A stretch of DNA of 22,609 nt from Omnitrophica WOR_2 bacterium RBG_13_41_10 (GCA_001805465.1 MHGH01000003.1:49216-71824), one strand, 5' to 3'; positions 5,555-13,937 are shown, numbered from the stretch's first letter. A program made the numbers and translations. The notes: generated by a model not told the origin, from the letters alone.

Positions 5555-7774
5555 TTACTCTTTAAGGTGACTTTCTATTGCTTGGTGCCAGGCTTTATAT
5601 AAATCAGCCAACGAAAGATTAACTGACCGGTCAATGATAAGCTTGTTACCTCCTACTTGGCCAATAATAGCAGCAGGCGCTTTATTTTTTCTGGCGATTT
5701 GAATAATTTTTTTGGCATCTTTTGCTTTTGCACTTAAGATAATCCGTGATTGACTCTCACCAAACAAAAGGGCGTCGGTCCTGATATTAGCAGTTTTTAA
5801 ATTGACCTTAGCGCCTATTTTTTTCTTAGGGTTACTCACACAGCACTCTGCCAATGCAACAGCTAATCCTCCCTCAGAACAATCATGCGCAGAACGCACT
5901 AAACCTTTCTCTATCGCCTCTAGGGTAGTCTTTTGCACCTTTTTCTCTAACCCTAAATCAATATTAGGGCATTTGCCTTTTTTCAAACCATAGACGGTTT
6001 TTAAAAATTCGCTGCCGCCTAATTCTTCTTTATTTTTACCTAAAAGAAGGATCACGTCCTGGTTAGATTTAAAGTATTGCGTTACTATTTTGGCTTTATC
6101 TTTAATTAAACCCACCATGCCTACAATCGGCGTGGGGTCAATCGATCCCTTAGGATTTTCATTGTTGAAGCTGACGTTACCGCTGACCACCGGAGTATTC
6201 AAAGCACGGCAGGCGCAAGATATCCCTAAAGCTGCTTGTTTAAATTGCCAAAAGACCTCCGGATTTTTGGGACTACCAAAATTTATACCGTCGGTAATAG
6301 CCAAAGGCTTAGCTCCAGAACAGACCAGATTTCTCGCTGCCTCGGCAACGGCAATCTCACCGCCCTTATAGGGGTCGAGATAACAATAAGTGGAATTACA
6401 GTCGGTAGTGACAGCAATCGCTTTTTTCGTACCGGGGACACTGGCTATTCCTGCGTCAGAACCCGGCCCCAATAAAACATTACCTCTAACTTTGGGGTCA
6501 CCGTGTTTAAAAACCCAGGCCTTGCTAGCGATAGTAGGATTACTCAATAACTTAAGGAGGGCGCCGTTATAGCCCTTGGATTGTTTTATACGGGATAAAT
6601 TTAATTTATTCACTTGGGTTAAATATTTGGGCCGAGCGGTTTTGCGATGATAAACCGGCGCTTCTACCAAAAAAGCAGCGGGAATTTCTGCTACCACCCT
6701 ACCATCTTCTTTTACGCACACTACACCGTCGTCGGTAACGCGGCCGATTACATCTACCGGAACATCCCATTTGGTTAAAACTTTTTTTACTTCCTGGATT
6801 TTACTCTTGTCTACGATTACAAGCATTCTCTCCTGAGACTCCGAAAGCATCACCTCGTAGGCATTCATGCCTTCTTCTTTACGCGGCACCAAAGAAATAT
6901 CTATTTCAATCCCGGTACCTGCTTTATAGGCAGTCTCGCAAGTAGAACAGGTAAGCCCTGCAGCTCCCATGTCTTGCATCCCCAAAACTAATCCTTTAGC
7001 GATTAATTCCAGGCATGCTTCCCTTAAAATTCTGCCCATTTTAGGATCTCCGATAGCCACGGCAGAACTTTTTTTAGCTGCTTCTTCATCTAGCCCTGCG
7101 GAAGCAAAGGCTGCGCCTTCTACGCCATCCCTGCCGGTTGCTCCGCCTACAATTAACACTAAATTATCTACGCCGGTAGCCCTGGCTTTAATTATCTTTT
7201 TGGTTTTGACAATACCTATGGTCATGGCATTCACTAAAGGATTGCCTTCGTAAGATTCATCAAAATAGATCTCGCCGCCCAAAACAGGAATTTCTACCAC
7301 ATTAGCGTAATCTGTAAACCCGCGGATAATATTCTTAAAGAGAAATTTTACGCGTTCTTTGTCTAACCTGCCTAATCTTAAAGAATCTAAAAGCCCAATT
7401 GGCCGGGCACCCATGGTAAAAATATCCCGGATACATCCGCCGCCTCCGGTAGCCGAAGCCGCATAAGGCTCTACTGCCGAAGGATGGTTATGCGATTCAA
7501 TCTTAAAAACAACGCCTAACCCATCGCCGATATCCACCACTCCGGCATTTTCTCCTGGCCCTTGAATAACTTGCTTACCCTTAGTAGGAAAAAGTTTTAG
7601 CACTGGTTTTGAATTTTTATACGAGCAGTGTTCGCTCCACATTGCCGAAAACATCCCTAATTCTGTATAGTTAGGTTGGCGTCCTAAACATTTTTTTATC
7701 TTTTCGTACTCCTCCCTAGATAGACCTTGTTTTTCTACTAATTCTTTGGTAATCACAACGTTATTATCTGACAT
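5555..7774 (-). CDS. purL: Phosphoribosylformylglycinamidine synthase subunit II (small PurL)
   Basis: 739 aa, the length of the short Bacillus-type PurL, which makes FGAM from FGAR only together with PurS and the glutaminase PurQ. Family motifs: MWSEHCSYKNSK at 45-56, IESHNHPSAVEPYAASATGGGG at 92-113, VLGGEIYF near 163, MQDMGAAGLTCSTCE near 265 and VRSAHDCSEGGLAVALAE in the C-terminal half. The C-terminus ends in LSLADLYKAWHQAIESHLKE. No purS or purQ lies on either side, so those must be elsewhere. The ATG at 7772-7774 has an AAAAGGAG site. It is separated from purB by 144 bases, the longest gap between adjacent genes of the purB-to-SPFH run. Confidence 0.97.
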   Translation of the reverse strand: MSDNNVVITKELVEKQGLSREEYEKIKKCLGRQPNYTELGMFSAMWSEHCSYKNSKPVLKLFPTKGKQVIQGPGENAGVVDIGDGLGVVFKIESHNHPSAVEPYAASATGGGGCIRDIFTMGARPIGLLDSLRLGRLDKERVKFLFKNIIRGFTDYANVVEIPVLGGEIYFDESYEGNPLVNAMTIGIVKTKKIIKARATGVDNLVLIVGGATGRDGVEGAAFASAGLDEEAAKKSSAVAIGDPKMGRILREACLELIAKGLVLGMQDMGAAGLTCSTCETAYKAGTGIEIDISLVPRKEEGMNAYEVMLSESQERMLVIVDKSKIQEVKKVLTKWDVPVDVIGRVTDDGVVCVKEDGRVVAEIPAAFLVEAPVYHRKTARPKYLTQVNKLNLSRIKQSKGYNGALLKLLSNPTIASKAWVFKHGDPKVRGNVLLGPGSDAGIASVPGTKKAIAVTTDCNSTYCYLDPYKGGEIAVAEAARNLVCSGAKPLAITDGINFGSPKNPEVFWQFKQAALGISCACRALNTPVVSGNVSFNNENPKGSIDPTPIVGMVGLIKDKAKIVTQYFKSNQDVILLLGKNKEELGGSEFLKTVYGLKKGKCPNIDLGLEKKVQKTTLEAIEKGLVRSAHDCSEGGLAVALAECCVSNPKKKIGAKVNLKTANIRTDALLFGESQSRIILSAKAKDAKKIIQIARKNKAPAAIIGQVGGNKLIIDRSVNLSLADLYKAWHQAIESHLKE

Positions 7775-7823
7775 TGAAAGCTCCTTTTAAAAAAAATAAA
7801 GGTTAATAAATAAGAGCTGCCTC

Positions 7824-7837
7824 CTGCGGCATCGCAG
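7824..7837. other. Small hairpin in the purB-purL gap
   Basis: CTGCG and CGCAG close a GCAT loop in the 144-base gap 7775-7918. No T-run follows on the minus strand, so it is not a terminator by sequence, and I see no promoter or small gene in the gap. It may only stabilise the message between purB and purL. Confidence 0.25.
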
Positions 7838-7918
7838 AAGTCTTTAAAAGTTTAAACTGATGCGCCATTGCACCATTTTAATGTTTATTTAGAAATTTAA
7901 GGCAGGACTTAAGGTAAA

Positions 7919-9211
7919 TTATAAACCGACTCTCTTAAAAATCTTATTTATGTTACGCAAATAATAATCCAAATCAAAGATTCTATCGAGGTCTTTATCG
8001 CTTAAGTGCTTAGAGACATTATTGTCTTCTAAGAGTGCCTCTTTGAAATCTATATTCTCTTTCCAAGCCCGCATTGCCGAGCGTTGCACTAAATCATATC
8101 CTTTGGTACGGCTTAAACCCTTTTCCATTAATTCCAGAAGCACCCGCTGTGAAAAAACCAGGCCTTTGGTTTTCACCAGGTTACTTAACATATTATCAGG
8201 ATAAACCATCATTCCGCTAACCACCTCGATGAATTTATTCAGCATATAATCCAGAAGAATAGTTGAGTCGGGCATAATCACCCGCTCACAGGAAGAGTGG
8301 CTGATATCGCGTTCATGCCAGAGAGTAATATTCTCTAAAGATACTAAGGCATTAGCGCGTAATATCCTACTTAACCCGCAGATTCTTTCGCAGATTACCG
8401 GGTTTCTTTTATGCGGCATGGCAGAGGAACCTTTCTGGCCTTTGCCAAAGGGCTCTTCTACTTCTAAAACTTCGGTTTTTTGTAAATGCCTAATCTCGGT
8501 AGCGAACTTTTCTAAAGAGGACCCGATAATGGCCAATGTAGTCAAGTACTGAGCGTATACATCGCGCTGGATAATCTGGGTAGAGATTTTAGCGGCTTTT
8601 AGCCCAAGCTTTTTACAAACATAAGCCTCTACTTCCGGCTCGATATTGGCATAGGTGCCTACTGCGCCTGATATTTTACCTAGCGAGGCCTGTTCTTTTG
8701 CTTCTTGTAACCTGCCGAGATTCCTTTTGGTTTCATCATACCAAAGGCAAAGTTTTAATCCGAATGTTACAGGCTCAGCATGTACACCATGGGTCCTGCC
8801 AATACAAACCATATCTTGGTATCTTTTGGCTTTTTTGGCTAATAGCCCAAGCAACCTATTTATATCGGCAATAAGGATATCCGATGCCGCTTTAAGCTGT
8901 ACCCCCAAAGTAGTATCCAATAAATCAGAAGAGGTCAGCCCTAGATGTAGATATTTTGCGCTAGGCCCTATATCTTGGGCTATAGAATTCACAAATGCCA
9001 CCACATCATGTTGTGTTTTCTCTTCCAGCTTTTGGATCTTTGCGATATTTATTTTGGCTTTTTTCTTGATTAGTTTTAAGGCACCTAAAGGGACTTTTTT
9101 TTCTTTGGCGAGGGCTTCTAAGGCAAGGACCTCTATATCTAGCATGGTTTTGAATTTAAACTCATCCTGCCAGATTTTGGACATACCAGGCAGGCTGTAA
9201 CGTTCGATCAC
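7919..9211 (-). CDS. purB: Adenylosuccinate lyase
   Basis: 430 aa, normal for the bacterial enzyme, which splits SAICAR in IMP synthesis and adenylosuccinate in AMP synthesis, releasing fumarate. Fumarase/aspartase-superfamily features: KTQHDVVAFV at 65-74 with H68, LGLTSSDLLDT at 90-100, GRTHGVHAEPVTFG at 138-151 with H141, and the signature GSSAMPHKRNP at 261-271 holding the catalytic serine loop. Translation starts at a GTG (9209-9211) with a strong AAGGAGGG site. It is the first gene of the purine operon; the promoter at 9237-9264 leaves a leader of only about 20 bases, too short for a purine riboswitch. Confidence 0.97.
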   Translation of the reverse strand: MIERYSLPGMSKIWQDEFKFKTMLDIEVLALEALAKEKKVPLGALKLIKKKAKINIAKIQKLEEKTQHDVVAFVNSIAQDIGPSAKYLHLGLTSSDLLDTTLGVQLKAASDILIADINRLLGLLAKKAKRYQDMVCIGRTHGVHAEPVTFGLKLCLWYDETKRNLGRLQEAKEQASLGKISGAVGTYANIEPEVEAYVCKKLGLKAAKISTQIIQRDVYAQYLTTLAIIGSSLEKFATEIRHLQKTEVLEVEEPFGKGQKGSSAMPHKRNPVICERICGLSRILRANALVSLENITLWHERDISHSSCERVIMPDSTILLDYMLNKFIEVVSGMMVYPDNMLSNLVKTKGLVFSQRVLLELMEKGLSRTKGYDLVQRSAMRAWKENIDFKEALLEDNNVSKHLSDKDLDRIFDLDYYLRNINKIFKRVGL

Positions 9212-9236
9212 TAGGACCCTCCTTAAAGGACAAATT

Positions 9237-9264
9237 ATTATAACAGAAAAATAAATTTTGGCAA
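9237..9264 (-). promoter_or_regulatory. Sigma-70-type promoter for the purine operon
   Basis: Minus strand: -35 TTGCCA (9259-9264), 16-base spacer, -10 TATAAT (9237-9242) with an upstream TG giving an extended -10. The purB GTG lies 26 bases downstream of the -10. No PurR-like palindrome or riboswitch fits between promoter and start. The rest of the 9212-9412 gap is AT-rich and shows no other clear signal, including no convincing terminator for the response-regulator gene. Confidence 0.75.
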
Positions 9265-9412
9265 ATAAAAACCTTAAGAATTAACCCAAAATAACAAAAA
9301 GCAAAACTAGCGTTTTTGGGCAAAATTTAGGTTTCAATGCGAATATTAAGGTAGGCTAGACTACTACATCTTAAGAACTAAGGCAGGAAAGAGTCCTACA
9401 TCTATCAAGTAT

Positions 9413-9781
9413 TTATTTCATAATTTCTTCTATTTTTCCCAATAATTCTTCGAAGGTATGGGGGTTAGCGATATATCCGCAGGCACCCAGCTCTTCACAA
9501 CGTTTCAGCATTCCTGCAGGATCTAAATCTTTTCCTGTGAGAAATAATACAGCTATGTCTTTGGTATCCGCATTTTCTTTTAGTTTCTCGCAGGCCTGAT
9601 AACCGTCCATCTCGGGCATAGCAATGTCTAATAATACTAGATTGGGATTAAAACTTTTACAAGAAATTAGCGCCTCTTTACCGTTTACGGCAACCGTAAC
9701 ATCGTATCCGGCTTTCTTCAATCTCATCTTGAGCAATTCTCTTATTTCTTTATCATCTTCCGCAATTAAAATCTTTTTCAT
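9413..9781 (-). CDS. Single-domain response regulator (CheY-like receiver)
   Basis: 122 aa consisting of a receiver domain only. The acidic pocket D9-D10 (IAEDD), the phospho-acceptor D52 in LVLLDIAMPEMDG, and T82 in VLFLTG are present. The conserved Lys that normally precedes the last Pro is replaced: the text reads IANPHTF with N106 where K is expected. No output domain and no histidine kinase is adjacent. An in-frame TTG lies seven codons upstream (9800-9802), but the ATG at 9779-9781 sits at the right distance from an AGGGAGG site, so I choose it. It has its own promoter and lies between the purine and arsenic operons with no evident link to either. A role in signalling or as a phosphate sink is inference. 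Confidence 0.88.
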   Translation of the reverse strand: MKKILIAEDDKEIRELLKMRLKKAGYDVTVAVNGKEALISCKSFNPNLVLLDIAMPEMDGYQACEKLKENADTKDIAVLFLTGKDLDPAGMLKRCEELGACGYIANPHTFEELLGKIEEIMK

Positions 9782-9838
9782 CTTAAACCTCCCTCTTGCC
9801 AATCACAATAGCCTGCTCCATAACTTATGCCTTCATTT

Positions 9839-9867
9839 ATTATACCACCTCCATTTTAAAATGGTAA
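9839..9867 (-). promoter_or_regulatory. Promoter with overlapping palindrome for the response regulator
   Basis: Minus strand: -35 TTACCA (9862-9867), 17-base spacer, -10 TATAAT (9839-9844) in an extended TGGTATAAT context. The spacer contains most of a perfect 14-bp palindrome, CCATTTTAAAATGG (9851-9864), which also reaches into the -35. A dimeric regulator could bind there; which one is unknown. Transcription would start about 50 bases before the ATG at 9781. Confidence 0.55.
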
Positions 9868-9887
9868 TGAATTTAGTAGAAACGGGG

Positions 9888-10946
9888 TCAGCCCGGTTCA
9901 AACCAATGGCGGGTTTTATTGGAGAAATTAACCAGGCTCAACATTATCGGCACTTCGGTAAGGACACCTACTACAGTAGCAAGCGCTGCTCCGCTCTTTA
10001 ATCCAAAAATAGAAATTGCCACAGCTACGGATAACTCAAAAAAGTTACTCGCGCCAATCATTCCCGCAGGAGCAGCAATCGAATGAGTTAAGCGCCATTT
10101 CCTAGACCATAAATAACCTATAAAGAAAATGAAATAAGTTTGGATTATCAGAGGGACGGCTATTAACAATATATGGAGGGGATTCCCGAGTATAATATTC
10201 CCCTGAAAAGCAAAAATAATAATTAAAGTCAATAATAAACCTAAGATTGTAACTGGCTTAAGTGCTTTCAAAAATACGTTTTCAAACCAATCTGCCCCTT
10301 TCATCTTCAATAGATATATCCTAGAAATATACCCGCCCACAAGCGGGATAACAACAAAGAAGATAGTGGAATAGATTAAGGTATCATAAGGCACAGTAAT
10401 TTGATTTACGCCCAGCAGGAATTTAACAATAGGGACAAAAGCAACTAATATTACCAGGTCATTTACTGCTACCTGAACCAAGGTATAGACGGGATCGCCT
10501 TTGGTTAAATAGCTCCAGACAAAAACCATGGCCGTGCAAGGCGCAGCTCCTAAAAGTATGGCGCCGGCGATATACTCTTTGGCTAAAACGGGGTTTATAA
10601 AAGCGGCGAATATGTATTTTAAGAATATCACGGCAAATACCGCCATGCTAAATGGCTTGATCAGCCAATTTACAACCAACGTTACTACTAAACCCTTTGG
10701 TTTCTTCCCCGCCCTCACGATACTAGAAAAATCAATCTGCACCATCATCGGATAAATCATCAGCCAGATAAGGACCGCGACCGGGATATTGACCTGTGAC
10801 ACTTCCAGCTTACTTAAGAAATTTACTCCCGTGGGAAATATTTTCCCGATGATTACGCCAACGATGATACAAAGGATAACCCAAAGAGAAAGATACCTCT
10901 CAAAAAACGGAAGTTTTACATTGCTATTAGTTTCAGACATACACAT
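9888..10946 (-). CDS. acr3: Acr3-family arsenite efflux permease
   Basis: 352 aa with about ten hydrophobic segments, the size and layout of Acr3, which exports arsenite (sometimes antimonite) across the inner membrane by proton-motive force. Family marks: IWLMIYPMMVQIDF at 60-73, KPKGLVVTLVVNWLIKPF at 82-99, GAAPCTAMVFVWSYLTKGD at 133-151 with the essential-type C137, APAGMIGASNFFELSVAVAI, and GVLTEVPIMLSLV near the C-terminus with a conserved Glu. It is the last gene of the arsenic operon, 65 bases after arsG. Two in-frame ATGs (10944-10946 and 10938-10940) follow a GGAAGGGG site; either could be used. It covers inorganic arsenite while the upstream genes point to organic arsenicals. Confidence 0.93.
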   Translation of the reverse strand: MCMSETNSNVKLPFFERYLSLWVILCIIVGVIIGKIFPTGVNFLSKLEVSQVNIPVAVLIWLMIYPMMVQIDFSSIVRAGKKPKGLVVTLVVNWLIKPFSMAVFAVIFLKYIFAAFINPVLAKEYIAGAILLGAAPCTAMVFVWSYLTKGDPVYTLVQVAVNDLVILVAFVPIVKFLLGVNQITVPYDTLIYSTIFFVVIPLVGGYISRIYLLKMKGADWFENVFLKALKPVTILGLLLTLIIIFAFQGNIILGNPLHILLIAVPLIIQTYFIFFIGYLWSRKWRLTHSIAAPAGMIGASNFFELSVAVAISIFGLKSGAALATVVGVLTEVPIMLSLVNFSNKTRHWFEPG

Positions 10947-11011
10947 AACCCCTTCCTAAGATTAATTTTTATTTTTGCCGTGCTCTTTTGGAACCTATTT
11001 AAATTTTAATC

Positions 11012-11692
11012 TTAAAATATATAGACCAGGACGTAATACACTCCAACTAAAATAAAAATTATTCCTGTAACTTTTCTGGCATACAATTCAAACTTGATAA
11101 TTTTATTGAACCAACGGCTTGCTGATTTAACCCCCAATGCGATGAGCGTGGCAAAAATAACGACAGGCAAACCAGTGCCTATTCCATAGATAAAAGGCAG
11201 TGTCATTCCAAACCTATAATTCAATGATAATGGAATAAGGCTTCCGAAGAACAATGCCGCTGAGACCGGGCAAAATGACAAAGCAAATAAAAGCCCGAGC
11301 AGAAAAGCGCCAATAGCTCCTGAATTAGCTAAATTTTCTTGATCTCTGCCTGAAATACTGAAACCAGAAAAATTTAATTTTAATATGTCCACAAGATACA
11401 ATCCCGCAATAATTAAAATAGGCCCTAAGGCCTTATTCATATATTTTTGTAGAAAATTTGCTGTTGCAGGGATACTTAAAAGTGAACCTATAATAATAAA
11501 ACCCAATACTGCGTAAGTCACCATCCTGCCGATAGTATAAAATAAACCTGACCAAAAAACTGCCTTTTGATGCGCGATTCTTCTTGAAAGAAAAGAGACA
11601 GCTGCGATGTTTGTAGCTAAAGGGCAGGGGCTGATAGAAGTAAGAATACCTAACCAAAATGCAGAAATAAAAGCTACTAAGACCGGATTCAT
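11012..11692 (-). CDS. arsG: ArsG-like efflux permease (CcdA/DsbD-type fold)
   Basis: 226 aa with six likely membrane helices. Two Cys-Pro sites in matching places of the two halves, TSISPCPLATN (C23) and LSFCPVSAALFFG (C141), recall the CcdA/DsbD thiol-carrier fold. In the arsEFG system of Shewanella, ArsG exports trivalent aromatic aminoarsenicals formed by reduction of the nitro compounds. The ATG (11690-11692) overlaps the arsF stop by one base, so the two are translated together, and ArsF lies directly upstream as in known arsEFG loci. Without that context it would be called a cytochrome c biogenesis/thiol transporter; the pairing supports ArsG. Exact substrate is inferred from homology. 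Confidence 0.8.
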   Translation of the reverse strand: MNPVLVAFISAFWLGILTSISPCPLATNIAAVSFLSRRIAHQKAVFWSGLFYTIGRMVTYAVLGFIIIGSLLSIPATANFLQKYMNKALGPILIIAGLYLVDILKLNFSGFSISGRDQENLANSGAIGAFLLGLLFALSFCPVSAALFFGSLIPLSLNYRFGMTLPFIYGIGTGLPVVIFATLIALGVKSASRWFNKIIKFELYARKVTGIIFILVGVYYVLVYIF

Positions 11693-12099
11693 TATAGCTC
11701 TTTCAAATATTGGGTTATTTCATCCTTAACATAATCATAAAACTTTTGCTTATTACCGAGAAACTCCCAGACTTTAACTAAATTATCAAACTTAACTTCC
11801 TCACCGTCCTTTACCAAGGATATGATTAAAGATTTTGTATAAAGCTGATAATCCTTAATAAAGTGCTCGTTATTCTTTTCTTCGATATTTATGATTTTAA
11901 AGACGAGTTTGCCTGAACTTAACTCATCTTTAAAATATTGCTCTATTGCTTCTTTGGAGTACTGCTCAATCCGGTAGCAATTAAAACAACGAAAATTTCC
12001 GTGAAAGTAATAGGCAACGACATTGTTCTTAGGTGCCTCTTGTCCGAAAACAGGCACTATTAAAACTAATGAAAGGGCCAACAAGATAACTTTCTTCAT
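11692..12099 (-). CDS. arsF: ArsF-like secreted CxxC protein
   Basis: 135 aa. An N-terminal signal peptide (KK, then hydrophobic residues 4-18, then VFGQE) suggests export to the periplasm. The mature part has the redox pair RCFNC (C38 and C41) in the block VVAYYFHGNFRCFNCYRIE and the block HFIKDYQLYTKSLIISLVKDG, both typical of proteins annotated as ArsF. With ArsE it is reported to reduce nitrophenyl arsenicals so that ArsG can export the amine. A thioredoxin-like fold with the CxxC near the N-terminus is likely. It follows the small CPRC protein by 98 bases and has a GGAG site before the ATG at 12097-12099. Confidence 0.8.
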   Translation of the reverse strand: MKKVILLALSLVLIVPVFGQEAPKNNVVAYYFHGNFRCFNCYRIEQYSKEAIEQYFKDELSSGKLVFKIINIEEKNNEHFIKDYQLYTKSLIISLVKDGEEVKFDNLVKVWEFLGNKQKFYDYVKDEITQYLKEL

Positions 12100-12197
12100 C
12101 TTAATCTCCGGATTATTTTTTAAAATCTTTGAGAATAGTTAAAGGCGGAAATGAAATGGCTTCTGTCGCCCTGCCACTCTCCATACTTACCCATATG

Positions 12198-12437
12198 CTA
12201 ACCCTCTTTCTGAATCAATTGTTTGATTTGTTCAACGGTAGGAATTTTTCCCTGCATCATTATCTTTCCATCAATGATAAGCGCTGGGGTCTGCATAATT
12301 CTTTTTTCTACCATGGTATTTATATCGGTTACCTTAACAACCTCTGCTGTTTTATTTAATTCAGCCAAAGCCTTTTTAACATTTACTTCTGTGTTAACGC
12401 ATCTTGGGCAACCGGGACCCAAAACTTCTATTTTCAT
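12198..12437 (-). CDS. Small thioredoxin-fold redox protein (ArsE-like)
   Basis: 79 aa, cytosolic, with the active site GPGCPRC at 7-13 and the segment MQTPALIIDGKIMMQGKIPT, which carries the cis-Pro of the thioredoxin fold. This is the 'redox-active disulfide protein 2' type that usually sits beside ArsP-like permeases and, in arsEFG operons, is called ArsE. It probably delivers electrons or handles metalloid thiolates for the neighbouring permease or ArsF. An AAGGAG site overlaps the end of the upstream permease gene, 13 bases away, so it is co-translated with it. Calling it ArsE rests on order and fold rather than on a unique motif. Confidence 0.8.
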   Translation of the reverse strand: MKIEVLGPGCPRCVNTEVNVKKALAELNKTAEVVKVTDINTMVEKRIMQTPALIIDGKIMMQGKIPTVEQIKQLIQKEG

Positions 12438-12450
12438 CGTAACAATCTCC

Positions 12451-13623
12451 TTATTTAACTATCCAGCCAAAAATCATCCCACATATCGTCGCCATAACTA
12501 CAACTAAAGACACATATACGGCCGTTTTCTTAGTGCCAATAATACCCCGTATAACCAGCATGCTAGGCAGGCTTAAAGCAGGCCCCGCCAAAAGAAGCGC
12601 CAAGGCAGGCCCTTTGCCCATGCCGGAACCAATTAGGCCCTGCAAAATCGGTACCTCGGTAAGCGTAGCAAAATACATAAAAGCCGCTACGATCGAAGAA
12701 AAAAAGTTCGCCCGCAAAGAATTTCCTCCCACAAGCGCCTCAACAAACCTTGAGGGAATAACACCTTCATGCCCAACCCTTCCTAAAAGGAAACCCGATA
12801 CAAGTACCCCGCCCAAAAGAAGCGGAAGAATCTGCAAGGCAAAACCCCAGGTCGCACCGGTCCATTCCTTTAATTCATCCTTCTTAAACCAACTGAAAAG
12901 AGTAAACCCTAAAACTATTAAGAAAAATCCCGTAATCCACCATTTAGAAACGTAGATCAAACTCCAAATCCCTGTGTCACCTTCTAAGGGTTTCCCCCAG
13001 TTAGCGAAAACAAGTATCGCAACCATAGAGAAGAAATAAACAATATCTTTCCAGAGCGGCCGAGATGCTTTAGCTTCGCCAAATTGAAGGTCACCGTTCG
13101 CATGGCGCGTTCGCTCTTCCTTTAAAAATATGAGGTGCATTAATAGGCCGATAACTACACTAAATATCACAGCACCTATTGCTCTTGCCAGCCCTAACTG
13201 CCAGCCAAGGATACGCGCCGTTAGAATGATAGCTAAAACATTTATCGCAGGCCCCGAATACAAAAAAGCAATCGCGGGGCCCAGCCCTGCGCCTCTTTTA
13301 TAGATACCGGAGAAAAGCGGCAGAACTGTACATGAACAAACGGCAAGGATTGTTCCTGAAACTGACGCCACGCTGTACGAAAGAAACTTATTCGCCTTAG
13401 CTCCAAAATACTTCATTACGGATGTTTGACTAACAAATACCGATATTGCCCCCGCTATAAAGAATGCTGGGACTAAACATAAAAGCACGTGTTCCCGCGC
13501 GTACCATTTCACAAGAGCCAAAGCCTCAAAAATGGCATTACTAAAGCGTAGATTTTCTACAGGCAGATAAAAACACGCCAAAAATGCCGCTACTATATAT
13601 AAAAACTTTTTCCACTCCTTCAT
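12451..13623 (-). CDS. ArsP/DUF318-type metalloid permease
   Basis: 390 aa, polytopic, with two repeated permease halves. The first carries AVCSCTVLPLFSGIYKRGAGLGPAIAFLYSGPAINVLA (95-131), in which the CSC at 96-98 matches the cysteines of ArsP, an exporter of trivalent methyl and aromatic arsenicals. The second repeats the theme: TLTEVPILQGLIGSGMGKGPALALLLAGPALSLPSM. A cytosolic charged loop (KEERTRHANGD) divides them. It starts two bases after the DUF134 stop with a GAGGAG site and precedes the CPRC protein, a pairing common for this permease family. Related permeases move copper or zinc, so organoarsenical export is favoured by context only. Confidence 0.82.
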   Translation of the reverse strand: MKEWKKFLYIVAAFLACFYLPVENLRFSNAIFEALALVKWYAREHVLLCLVPAFFIAGAISVFVSQTSVMKYFGAKANKFLSYSVASVSGTILAVCSCTVLPLFSGIYKRGAGLGPAIAFLYSGPAINVLAIILTARILGWQLGLARAIGAVIFSVVIGLLMHLIFLKEERTRHANGDLQFGEAKASRPLWKDIVYFFSMVAILVFANWGKPLEGDTGIWSLIYVSKWWITGFFLIVLGFTLFSWFKKDELKEWTGATWGFALQILPLLLGGVLVSGFLLGRVGHEGVIPSRFVEALVGGNSLRANFFSSIVAAFMYFATLTEVPILQGLIGSGMGKGPALALLLAGPALSLPSMLVIRGIIGTKKTAVYVSLVVVMATICGMIFGWIVK

Positions 13624-13625
13624 CG

Positions 13626-13925
13626 CTATCTCCTCTTGATTACCTTACAGCAGCCCCCTTCAATCTTTATCGCCTTAATATTTACCAATGCGTCGGCAAT
13701 CTTTTTATGCGCCGATGTTTCAATCCTTGAGAAAGTAGGCCGGGAAACTTTCATCTTTTTTGCGGCATCTTCTTGTTTCAGTCCTTTAAGACAAGAAAGC
13801 CTCATTGCTTCAAATTCATCTAAGGTTAAACACACACCCTTCAATTTATTTAAAGGCTTGCAAAGCGGTTTAAAACACCGCTCCCCCGGCAAGCATTTTA
13901 TCCACCTTGTCTTTTTTGGCCTCAT
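13626..13925 (-). CDS. DUF134 (UPF0251) helix-turn-helix regulator
   Basis: 99 aa. Residues 33-80 match the DUF134 pattern: LTLDEFEAMRL, then the helix-turn-helix GLKQEDAAKKMKVSRPTFSRI (48-68), then AHKKIADALVN. Cysteines cluster outside the helix-turn-helix: C11, C17 and C22 in the N-terminal arm, C32 and C45, and a C-terminal GGCC (C92, C93), which could sense a metalloid. As first gene of the arsenic operon, just behind a promoter with a palindromic operator, it is the obvious candidate regulator in an operon with no ArsR. Ribosome site before the ATG (13923-13925) is weak. Function of DUF134 proteins is poorly known; regulation of this operon is inference. Confidence 0.85.
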   Translation of the reverse strand: MRPKKTRWIKCLPGERCFKPLCKPLNKLKGVCLTLDEFEAMRLSCLKGLKQEDAAKKMKVSRPTFSRIETSAHKKIADALVNIKAIKIEGGCCKVIKRR

Positions 13926-13937
13926 AGCATCTCTAGC

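Noticed and set aside
8655..9200. 181-codon plus-strand frame opposite purB
   Set aside because: A shadow of a clearly conserved gene; low-complexity Ser/Ala-rich translation and no ribosome site.
9212..9236. Purine riboswitch before purB
   Set aside because: The leader after the promoter is only about 20 bases, with no room for the fold.
9888..9910. Terminator hairpin at the end of acr3 (GGGCTGACCCC region)
   Set aside because: Few matched pairs, overlapping the stop codon, and no T-run.
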